DNA of 64,000 bases, taken from positions 11,388,183 to 11,452,182 of the forward strand of contig NC_045148.1 in NCBI RefSeq assembly GCF_008831285.2, written 5' to 3'. Positions 12,001-24,000 of this stretch are shown one piece after another; position 1 is the stretch's first letter, and the number at the start of each line of letters is the position of its first letter. This DNA comes from Nymphaea colorata. Taxonomy: Eukaryota > Streptophyta > Magnoliopsida > Nymphaeales > Nymphaeaceae. Both the position numbers and the translations under genes were made by a program. Under the pieces are notes generated by a model. The model worked only from the letters and a program-made list of their open reading frames with translations. It was not told the origin of the DNA and made no database searches.

Positions 12001-15000
12001 TTTTGGTGTCACAAATATGACGTATGGAATGTGATTCAATAGAGCAACAATCATCATACCGTGTGGGATGGCCACTTGAAGTTGATCTTTCTGCAAGTCC
12101 AACCAAAAACTGGCCAACCTGGAACCAGAAAAGTAATAACAAATCTGAATGAAAGCTACACAAAGCAAAACAGTAGAGGGGATAAAGAGACTGAATGAGA
12201 GAGAGAGACCTCACCACCTCGACGTCCTGAGCCAAAGTATCCACCTATTAACAGAAGGAGATGAAATCAAACTGCCTATCTAGTTAATACAAAATATTAT
12301 GTAATAAGAAGTTGCAGCAGGTGCAAACCTATGATCAACACATCTAAGTCTGCCTCAGCATGAATGTAATCAGGCTTTAACTTCAACCACTTGCCGCTAC
12401 GATCACTTGGTTCCCATTTCGAACCAAGATCTTTCAGCACAATTCCTTCATCTCTGCATGAAAGAAAAAGGAGTAAAGGCCTGATAGAATTGAAAGAAAA
12501 AGCTCCACGTGGAAATTATCTTCATATATATGACATGCTTCATATTTAACAGAAAGCACCAGATAAGAAAACCATGTTTCCAATTAAATCAAGGGCTTTA
12601 TGGACTCCATTAGTTCACAAGTTCATAACAAACGAGATTTGCTGGAACAGTCAGTACACAGAGTGTCCACAATCCATCAAATTTCACGGCAGTGAACCTC
12701 TCCCTTTTCCCTTATGAATAGGAGAAAGGAATCTGTGAAGATCGAAGATATTTGTCACTGTTCCACAAGCTCCAGTACAGAAATGAGATGGTCAATGTCT
12801 AATAACCAAAACATCTTAATGCTTCCATGTCCCTCTACACCCATGGGCAAGACAGATGTTTAGCAATTAGCTTAGTTGTTATTAACTTTTGACCACTATT
12901 CCCTTGTAAACAAGATACATTGATGACTTACCCTTATATGATAAAATATGACCTTACTTTCTATTTAGCCTTTGAAGTTTCCAATGAACATACTTCAAGT
13001 CTTCAACATAAATGCTTTTCCTCGTCAATTTGTTTCTCATAACAAGTGCATCATTAAAAATCTGAGAACATCCCTTTGGTATTTTGAACTTCAGTAACAG
13101 TGCTGTGACATGAATTCTGACTGAAAGGCATCAAAGCTTCATAAACCAGAAACTAATCAATCTTCAAAGTTAACATTTGAAGGATCTATGAGTTCGACAG
13201 GCATGACAAGCTGAACCATTAAGCTTCACTAACACTTCATATTATACGGACGTGAAGTGAAGCAATAGTTTACCTGTTCTCAATGGTTTCCTTGAAAAAC
13301 TTTTCAACTTCCCCCACACTGTATACAAGAAGAGACCAACAAGGTTCACCTGAAGGATTCATTGCCAGAAAAGCATTAAGCTACAGCACTAATCCAACCT
13401 GAAAGAGCTCCACAACAGCATTTACTTATTCAAGCAAAAGAATAACATAGCACATGTTGTACAACAATTTAAATAAAAAAGCTGAAAGTCCAAATTAAAT
13501 TATAGATCATGTGTCACTGCCTACTCTAAGAAAGAAAGTAAGTTTCAGGAGAAAAAGTTTCTGTGCTTTATCTTACATAGCAACCAAAAAAGTTTGTCTA
13601 TTAACATAATTACCAACCCCTCTGAAAAGCAAAAAAGGCTATGGGCTAGAAAGAAGTTTGGTGTCTTCATCCATGCAGATTATATGATTTTCATTTCTCT
13701 CATGCCAAATCCCAGTTTCTCAGTATCCCACTAAAAACTAGTTGGAAATTAAACTGGTAATTTGGCTCAAACAGCAGAATGAATACTTAGAATAGAATGG
13801 CAGATAAATGTTACCATGTTGATGCTGAATCAAGCCTTTCAGATGCTTGTGACTACAATTAAGTAATACCCATGTCTCCTAAAGCCCCCACCAAAAGTCA
13901 AGCAGAAAAATCCCCATAAATCATGGGACAAAGTTTCAAAATTTAACTCAAAATGTGTCTGTCACATAATATAACAATGTGAGATCACTTGCATATAATG
14001 TGTCAACCATTTATAGATAACCACGTCTTCACTAATTATATTTATTAGATAATTGTACATATTTACCATGCTCTTGGTTTCTGGTTTGTAATGACAGTGT
14101 ACAACTGCAACTTTTATAAATTTGACATAATTGTGCATTTTTGCAAATACCTTTTTATGTGCACGCATAAAATTTAGAAATTGCATGCAGAACGTGCTCA
14201 CGTTTTCGAAAATTTTGTAGTGTGCTTATATGATAGATAACTGCTTAATGTTCAATACATCAAAGTGACAGATTAAAAGTAATGAGTTTAAAATCACACA
14301 AGCTCCTGGCTTATGGAGCAGCGCCACTACCACCAACCTTGTCCCACTCTAACATGTGGCAGTGTTGCAAAAATCATTTTCCATCTCATATCGAGAACCT
14401 TAAAAAGTTAAAAATTGATACATGTTGTTATCATGCATTAGCCCATATCAGGCAAATTCTTTTTCTAATTTTAAAAGAATTCATAATATTAAAATTTATT
14501 TAAAAAAATGCTTACTCTTTCAACCCCAGTATCGGCTAGAATAATCTCAGTTTGTAACTTTGTGACAATGGGTGAGACATATTAGCTAAAAAGCAGCTGA
14601 TTCTGACAACAGTTATCTCTGGGTCAAGTATAGGAGCCAGTGTTGTCAGTCTATTCTGCAACCGCATCTTTAGAAATTGTAAGCAGCGCCAAAAGAATAA
14701 TTTAGCAAATATAATTCTACCTCATGCACAACCAAGCTCCATGCCATGAATTGTTCTTTACAACTATAATCAAGCCAAGTGCCCAGTATCAAACATATTA
14801 GGCTCCAACCTCTATGTCAAGCACTAGTATGAGGCTTGATGGAGAATAAAGGATTGGAAGAGAAGCAGCGCATGGACATGAGAGAGTCCTTAGCCCAGAC
14901 AAAAGCAAGCCTCACCTGCAGTGGGCTGGTTGGCCATCTAAAAAGCCTGATCCAGCAGGATCACATATTAGATGACCTGAAGATTTAAGTTTAACACATA

Positions 15001-18000
15001 CATTTCCAGATTTTCATATACAACAAACCAGCAACAAAGGGGTTTTGGTTCTTCTCATGTAACATAATACCCTACTGCAAGCAGCACATGCAGAAACGGC
15101 TCAAATGCACTGAACATGGACAACAAATGATGAACAAACGCAACAAGTAATAAAATTGATATGTCAAACCATAAAGACATTTCAAAGAAAAGGAAAACCT
15201 CTCTTATCAATTCACCGCCTCCATAAAATTAAAAAATTTAAAACATAAAAAAGCACAAGAGGAAATAACAGATGAAGATAAAGAGACAGCTTTCCAGCCA
15301 ACTGCTACCAGAAGGACGATTAGCATTAAGGCCTCCATCCGGCACCAAAATTTCAAGCCGTCCCTTAATTGGTTTCACTACATTACGAAGAAGTTCATGT
15401 CGTTCTTTGAGGCTTTGATGGATTACACTGGTGTCTCCCACATAAAGAATATCAAAGGCAACATCTGATTAACTGGGTTAAGAAACTTTTATTAACAAAC
15501 ACTTCAACAAAAAATTCTATTGATATCACACTAAGCAAGACTTGAAATGAGTACAGTGATAGACGTACGTGACAAATTTCTGACCAAGAATTAGCATGTA
15601 CATGGACAACGGAGGCAAAGCTGAAAGGGCCAAGCCAGACATAATAGAAGCAAAAAAGAACAAACTAAAATTAATAATAGCTGCACAAAAAAAAGTGGAG
15701 TTATCCACAGTAGGCCTGCTTGCCACAAATTGACTATTGGAAAGAACCACATACAGATTTTATGCCATCTATGCACCACAACTTAGTCTGCAGAAAGTGT
15801 ATCCTCAGGTCTTCATCCGTAGCAACTATATGTGAATGTATACTTGCAAGAAGAATTAAAAAACTAAAAATAGAATTAGAGAAAAAAATCATTGTCACAA
15901 GTATCATTTTTAGGTTCTTATCAGAGAGGTTTTCCTTGGGTACTAATCAGAAAGTTATTTTTCTTGGGAAAAGCTAGGGGATTCAAAAAATTAGTAAAAA
16001 TATAAAGTATAAGAGAAAAAATAACGAAATCTTGAGTTTATTTTACCAAATTTCTTTACAGAAACCTGAAACCTAATAAAAGTATAAAAATATTATTTGG
16101 AAAGAACACAAAACCAAAAATACCGCCATAAAACCTAATATTTTCATTTTGGCAATATTTTCAAAATATTGCAAATTTTTAACTTTTTACATTTTCCTTA
16201 GTTTCCCATCTTTAACACAATACTTTGAAAAAGACTGTGATACTTGTCAGTTGTCATAATAAGAAAATAAAGTTTCTGAACTATAACAGACGAATGCATT
16301 CAATTGCAATGCACCTATCTAAGTTTCTTCTTTTTCAATTTTCGACCACTTCAAAGATGACATTCAACAAAACGCTAGCTCACATACTTCTGGTGCACCC
16401 AAAAGATTGCTCAGATACAAACAGCTGGCAAGTGGCAAGAGATATCAAAACCCCAACAGAAGAAGCAATACTAGCAACCTAAGCAGCAATTCTTTTCAGC
16501 CAGGCAACCAAAGGCAAAACCAAATGGTCAAAAGCAAAAGAAAAGCGGAATAAGCAGTCAGAAATTGACTATATTTGGAGCGTTCTTGAATATTATTCAT
16601 CCCTTGAAACTTGAGCAGTTGGAATGAATAATCCATGGGTATCAAAAAACAATTTGACCTGCTACCACAAATAATACAATGAAATCACTAAGTAAAGCTA
16701 TTGTTACCAACCAATATTAAGAGGTACCTGACGTTAAGGACAATTATGAGTAGTCCTTATACCAAATATAGTCAAGTCAAACTTCTTCAGGATATACTGC
16801 CATTGCCAGATTTACCCATTATGTACGCTATTGAATTTGATGTTATCTTGATTAAGATTTTCTTCCTAGATAAGCAATTCAAGGGCATCAACTGATCTAG
16901 CTCTACTGGACCCCTATCTCCCCTCTCCACACTTCACACATGCACACACCCACTTGTTCATAGAGCTATATTACATCCACTGATTGGATTTATTTTCTGA
17001 GATAGGAAAACTTATTTTGCAAAAAAAATTGCTATATTAGAACCCAGAATTTGTCTTATGATTTCTTTGATCTCAACTTGGTTAACTAGACTTTCCTACA
17101 TTCTGACATAAAAGCTGATATACATATAAAATGTGCAGTTGACCAGGCAAGCACTCCACCTAAGAAACATAGTTTTCCATGGAATGCAACTGTGATAGCC
17201 TTCATGCCATTTCTTTAATCAAGGGAAATGATAATCCATCATCAAACAGACCAAACAGTTTTACAAAATATAGCACAAAGAAGTTGATTCAATCATCAAA
17301 AAGACGTCAAAATGAGAACTATTATCAAAAGGAGCTACACAGGCATGGAAAGAAAATTGTTAATGACATTCACAAAGAAGTCCACACCTTGGCCAGGTGT
17401 TCACCAGGAAGAAAAACAGCATCACCAGGATGCATACATAAAAAGAAGCCAACTAGGCGGATCAATCCAAACAGAGAAAAAAAAAAGAAAAAGAAAGGAC
17501 TAAAAACCAATTCTTCAGCAATCACCTTTCCTTTGGGGAAAAATGACAACATATCCCAACACATGTTATGGGTCTTCTTCAGAATATATTATAAGATGAA
17601 GGATACAACTACAACAAAGTTTAACATGATTAGCATTATTAACCACAACACAACCAGAAGACTACAATCTCAAGATCATGAAAACAAATTCCAAAAAGAT
17701 AAAGAACGAATTTGTGTCAAACAACAGTCTTGGTCTCATACACAAGAAAAACTTCTCATTTCTAATAGGACTGAAAAGCCAGCAACTCAGACAGAAGGAT
17801 ACAGCAAAGCTGCAGAATAACAAGAGGAAAAATTTATTAGTCATCGATGTACATAACACCAATCAACTGCAACAGAGTAAAATTAAACTTCTGATATACC
17901 TGCCTATCACTTTCTAATCCATCTCTGCATGCCTTGGCTGCAAAGCAAGAAAAGATGGTGAGTATTAACTATTAAGTTCCTGGGGTTTGTTGTTAAGATA

Positions 18001-21000
18001 AACCATCCAAGATACATGATGAGTATAGCAAATAAGGAATGAAAAACAGAACCTCCTATTGCATAAAAACAGAAACTAACCAATTTCCTGGTTGGAACCA
18101 AACTCTGCAAATCGTCCACTTGTAGTGTCCCAGACTAACATTTCACCATCAAGAATGACTCTAAACAACCAACACAGAGAGAAAAGAGGATGAAACAAAG
18201 ATAAAAGCTGCATGAAATACAAAAGCAGCCTTCCTACAATAAATTCAAAGAAACACATTGATTAGAAAATTAAGTAAATTCTTTTTCCTTTTCTTTCTGC
18301 GATGGAAGTCATCTATAATTTGAGGATCTCACGTGGAAAAATGAAACTAAAATCCAAAGCTTGATATATTACATGTTATACTAAAGACATTTCATATATA
18401 AAAAAAAAGTAAAGAATTACCTATCAGCCACAATGTTATTCTCAATAGCCTCTGACATTCCATGTCCATATTCAGAGTGGTCAAGGAAATTCCTGCAAGC
18501 ACATCATAAGTCATCAAATGACCCAATTACTGCCCATGAGGAAGAACGATTCCAAGATATCCATTGATTAGACAGCAAGCTCTGAATTGTACGATATGAT
18601 ACGAAGCAGACCCAGAAAACATCAAAGCTTTATCAAGCATTTATTTCTAAACCCTGTTTCATGTTCAGCAATAACATTTTAGTATTTGTTAGAATATCTT
18701 GTAATAGGGAACCGGGTCCGGATATGGACCCGGTCCCATGGGCATGGATACCGAGGCTGGCTCGGTACCCTAGGCGAGCTCTCTACCTCTCTCTCTTATA
18801 ATCTCCACTTATTGTAAATCTGTTGATTAAGTGGAATTAATTTTCTCTCTCCTAGGGTTGCGGTTTTGCCCCTAGGTTAGAGCTTCTCCATGGTCTTTCA
18901 CCTCTTCTTGAGGTTTTCCACGTACATCGTGTGTTTCTTCTCTGTTTCTCTCTTCCGTTGCATATTTCTACATGGTATCAGAGCCAGCGCGTGTGGGATT
19001 TGCTTTGTGATCGTGTGTTTCCGCCGCTGCTGGTGTTTCTATTAGCCGCTGCCGTCGTTTTTCCGCCACTGTTTCTCCTTGCGCCACCGTCGCCTGTTCC
19101 AGCGCCGCCGCCGCCTGTTCCAGAGTCATTCCAGCGCCGTCGCCGTCGCCTGTTCCAGCGCCACCGCCGTCGCCTGTTCCAGCGCCACCGCCGTCGCCTG
19201 TTCCAGCGCCATCGCCGTCGCCTGTTCCAGCGCCGCGATTCTCCGCCACCGCCGTCGCTGTCAAGGTTTTTCCCGCCGCCGCCAGTGTTTCTTCCGCTTC
19301 CGGCGCCTCTTGTCTGTCGTCTCTGGTACTGGTGCCGCGTCTCCTTGTGCTGGGTATTGCGTCTCTTTGGTGATTGTGATGGCAGAAGAGATGGCTCCCA
19401 AGATAGATGTTGCCTTTGACACGGGCAGTAATACCAAGAGCGAGAACTTGCCTGTTCAAGTCACCTCTATCCGGCTGAACAAAGACAACTATCTCTCTTG
19501 GTCTGCTGCCCTAGAAATCGGGATAACCAGCCGCGGTCGCCTGTCCTATATTACTGGGGAGAAACCTGCGCCTTCTAAAACGGATCCGCGATGGGTGACT
19601 TGGGCATTGGAAGATAATCAAGTTAAAGTATGGATCATTAGTTCAGTGTCTGTCGATATTCAGCCTCTGATCTTGCGTAAGTCGACTGCATATGACATGT
19701 GGACTGTGCTTGCGCGGATGTATGGTCGTAAGAAGAGAGTATTGCGTACGTACCAAATCAAACGTAGCATCTACTCTCTTACACAGGGTGACTTGTCTAT
19801 AGCATCTTTCTTTGCAGCCCTGAAGACTAAATGGGAGGAACTAGACTACCATGTGAATGATGACTGGCATTGTGGTTCTGATCATGGCTTGTACTGGGAA
19901 AAAGAATGGATGGACCGGACTTTTATTTTCCTTGGAAGCTTACGTGATGAATTTGAATCCATTAGGAGCCAAATTCTCAATTGTGACGAGATCCCTGGGA
20001 TTGAGGAGGTGTATGCCCGGGTGGAATCTGAGGAACAACGTCGCCAAGTTATGCATATTGACTCTAGCCATAGGAGTTCCCCCTCAGCGTTTGTTAGCCG
20101 TGCCTCAGGGACCGGACAGCGTCCTGTTCGACGTTGTAGTCATTGTAACAAGTTGGGGCATTCTGTGGACTTCTGTTGGGATATTCATCCTGAGAAGAGA
20201 CTTGTTCGTGGTCGTCCTCCTTCTAGTCGGCGGGGTCCTTCTGTGCCTGACTCTAGTCAGGGTAGTTCGTCAACTGTTGAAAAATCAAAGCTTTCCTCCG
20301 ATCAAATCAAGGAATTGCAAGCTTATATCAGCCGGCTATCTACTACGCAAGAGGAAACTTCCACGTTCGAGGGAGCTAAGTTAGCTCAAGCTCTTGTTGC
20401 CACAAGCGATCAAGGTAATCCCTCACATGGTGATTGGATTGTTGACAGTGGGGCTACGCATCATATGACAGGGGATCCTAAGCTGTTTCAAGAATACAAA
20501 TTGTCCTCAGGGCAGCAACGCGTGTCTATGGCTGACAGGTCTTCTATTTTTGTGGCTGGAAAAGGGAGTTTGTCCTTGTTGAATAAATATCGTCTTCATA
20601 ATGCTCTTCATGTTCCCAATATTCCTGTGAACTTGTTATCTGTCAGCAGTATTACCAGAGAACTCAATTGTGATCTAATCTTTTCTGCTGATCATTGTTC
20701 CCTGCAGGACTTGGTGACGGGAAATAAGATTGGGATTGGTTCGGTTATTGATGGACTCTACAGACTGCCCGTGCAAGTTGCGTCTGCCTTGATTTCAGCC
20801 ACTAGTGGACAGTTGTCAGGCATGGAAGACATGTCTACCATTATGCGATGGCACGAGCGTCTTGGGCATCTCCCATTCCAGTTGATCAAGAAGTTGTTTC
20901 CAAGGCTTTTTTCTTCTGTTTCTATTGACTCTTTCACATGTGAAGTTTGTCAGTTGGCTAAACATGTCAGGGCTTCGTACCCTATTTCTTTCAATAAAAC

Positions 21001-24000
21001 CACTCGTCCGTTTGCTTTGGTTCACTCTGATGTTTGGGGTCCTTCGGGAGTACCCACTTGTCGTGGTTTTCATTACTTTATGACTCTTATTGATGACTAC
21101 TCCCGTTGTACGTTCGTGTACCTGTTGAAAGAACGTAGTGAAGTTCCTGTCATTGTCAAAAATTTTGTTGCATTTGTTGAGACCCAATTTCAGACATCTG
21201 TTCAGGCTTTTCGCACTGATAATGCTCGAGAGTATGTCTCCCAATCCCTAGATGTCTTCTTGAGGAGCAAGGGTATTGTTCATGAGACGTCCTGTAGTTA
21301 CACACCTCCCCAAAATGGTGTGGCTGAACGGAAAAATCGCCATTTATTAGATGTCACTCGGGCTATTATGTTTCATAGACATGTTCCTAAGCGCTACTGG
21401 GGTGATGCTCTTCTCACTAGTGCCCACCTTATTAATCGTATGTCTACTCGTGTGTTGAATGGCCGTTCCCCTTATTCTGTGCTCATGCCCACTCATAACC
21501 TTTGGCCTCTTACTCCTCGGGTGTTTGGGTGTATTTGTTTTGTCCATGACCACAATCCTGCCCTCAAGAAGCTTGACCCTCAGTCTATCAAAGCTGTCTT
21601 CTTGGGGTATTCCTCCACTCAGAAGGGATACAAATGTATTGATCCTGTCACTTCCAAAATTTATGTCTCCCGGGATGTTACCTTTCATGAACATGAGGCG
21701 TACTTTCCTGTGAATCCTCTTCAGTGGGAGTGTATAGGCAACAGTGTGGAAGAGTATTCTTCAAACCAGCTGATTCAATTTATGGATTTCTTAGACTACA
21801 AGGTTAGTCACAGTGTGGCAGACACAGACAGAGGTGATAGAGACAGTCATGTGGAAAGGGGCTCTAGGGATGAACAGCCCACAGCCCGTGATCATTTGTT
21901 TGGTCAGGTGTACACCAGGAAGAACAAAGATGTGCTTGAAGATGTTGATGCAACCAATCCCAATCCTATGAGTTCCCCGAATGAACCAAGTCCACTAAAT
22001 GAAGATCTTCCCATAGCCTTGCGCAAAGGAACCAGGTCATGTACTTCTCACCCCATTTAGAGATTTGTTTCATATGCAAAACTCAGCAAGGATTACAAAT
22101 GCTTTATTACTTCCTTGTCTATGTTTGTGATTCCCAGGTGTGTAGAAGATGCTAAAGAGGATCCTAAATGGCTACAGGCAATGACAGATGAGATGGATGC
22201 CTTGGCAAAGAACAACACTTGGGAAGTGGTTGATATTCCCAAGGGGACTCACTTAGTTGGTTCCAAGTGGGTGTTTAATGTGAAGTACAAACCTGATGGT
22301 ACTGTGGAACGGTATAAGGCTCGCCTGGTGGCAAAAGGGTTCAACCAAAAATATGAAATTGATTATCTTGAGACCTTTGCTCCTGTTGCTAAACTGAAGA
22401 CAGTGAGGGTCATCTTAGCACTAGCAGTGCAAAAGAAGTGGAGCATGGACCAGCTTGATGTCAAGAATGCATTCCTGAATGGCCATCTAGAGGAAGAGGT
22501 CTATATAAGCATGCCTCCTGGGTATGCCCAAAGTGGAAAATGTTGTCATCTCAAGAAAGCCTTGTATGGACTAAAGCAATCTCCTAGAGCATGGTTTGAA
22601 AGACTGAGGGTAGTAATGAAGACTAATGGATACAAACAGGGAAACGGTGATCACACCCTATTCATTAAGCAGAGAAATGGTCTGGTGAACCTTCTTCTTG
22701 TATATGTTGATGATATGATTGTCACAGGTGACGACGAAGAAGAGAAAAGGAAGATGAAGGAGAGGTTGGCTGCTGAATTTGAACTTAAAGATCTGGGTAA
22801 ATTAAGGTACTTTCTGGGAATAGAGATTGCTCGATCAAAGACAAGACTTGTTATGAGCCAAAGGAAGTACACTCTGGATCTTTTAAAGGAGACAGGTAAA
22901 CTGGGATGCAGGCCCTTTCTAACTCCAATGGAGTCTGGTACAAAGATAAGTATCAAAACTGGTAATATCTTGGATGAGAAAGGAAAAGGACGATATCAGA
23001 GGCTGGTTGGTAAGCTTATTTATCTTACTCTTACTCACCTTGATATTACTTATGTTGTAAATGTGTTGAGTCAGTGTATGCATGCTCCTACTGATTGTCA
23101 CTGGAAAAGTGCAGAAAGAGTGTTGGGGTACCTCAAGAATGACCCAGGGAAAGGGTTACTATATACTCAGCAGGACCAACTGAATATTGAATGATACTCT
23201 GATGCTGATTGGGCAAGGTGCACAAATACTAGAAGGTCTACCACAGGGTACTGTATCTTCCTGGGGGATAACCTGGTGGTATGGAGGAGTAAAAGGCAGG
23301 AAGTCTGCTCTAGATCCAACGTTGAGGCCGAATACAGGGCAGTTGCTATGGGGGTTACAAAAATGTTATGGCTAAAGATTCTTCTAGCAGATATTGGAGT
23401 TGAAATGAAAGAGAAGATGAAGATGTATTGTGACAACAAGTCTGCGATTAACCTAACTAATAATCCTGTTCTTCACGACATAACCAAACATGTGGAGATA
23501 GATCGCCATTTCATACGGGAACGCATAGATTCAAAGGAATTGATCCTGCCTTATATGAAGTCTGAAGATCAAGTTGCAGCTGTCTTAACTAAAGGCCTAT
23601 GTACATCTCAAATTGAAAAGAATGTTAGCAAGCTTGGCATGTTCGACATGTATGCCAAGCTTGAGGGGGAGTGTTAGAATATCTTATAATAGGGAACCGG
23701 GTCCGGATATGGACCCGGTCCCATGGGCGTGGATACCGAGGCTGGCTCGGTACCCTAGGCGAGCTCTCTACCTCTCTCTCTTATAATCTCCACTTATTGT
23801 AAATTTGTTGATTAAGTGGAATTAATTTTCTCTCTCCTAGGGTTGCGGTTTTGCCCCTAGGTTAGAGCTTCTCCGTGGTTTTTCACCTCTTCTTGAGGTT
23901 TTCCACGTACATCGTGTGTTTCTTCTCTGTTTCTCTCTTCCGTTGCATATTTATACAGTATTAAAACTCACAAGTACATTATTAAGAACCCCTTGCTTCT

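Larger units (their letters stand above)
18687..23957 (+). mobile_element. Complete Ty1/copia LTR retrotransposon
   Basis: A 5271-bp element inserted in LIG4 intron 6 in antisense to that gene. It has LTRs of 286 bp (18687-18972 and 23672-23957) bounded by TG...CA, a GTATT target duplication, a primer binding site directly after the 5' LTR, a gag-pol reading frame and a polypurine tract before the 3' LTR. The domain order protease, integrase, reverse transcriptase, RNase H identifies Ty1/copia. The LTRs differ at 6 of 286 positions (five transitions, one transversion), so the insertion is fairly recent. The frame has two in-frame stops and no frameshift, so this copy is probably not autonomous now. 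Confidence 0.98.

Noticed and set aside
17108-17114. Alternative 7-nt microexon CTTTTAT with AG/GT borders
   Set aside because: It would give Leu-Leu-Tyr instead of the Leu-Cys-Tyr expected from my memory of the family; CTTTGCT at 17803 fits better and has a stronger acceptor.
17179-17820. 213-codon open frame on the plus strand
   Set aside because: Lys/Asn/Gln-rich low-complexity translation of LIG4 intronic DNA. It overlaps the microexon on the other strand and has no domain.
15309-17937. LIG4 read as a frameshifted pseudogene between exon 9 and exon 11
   Set aside because: The frame gap is fully explained by the 7-nt microexon at 17803-17809. All other 25 junctions are in phase and all catalytic motifs are intact.
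18968-19459. 163-codon minus-strand frame with GAGTGDG repeats
   Set aside because: Reverse reading of the copia leader minisatellite.
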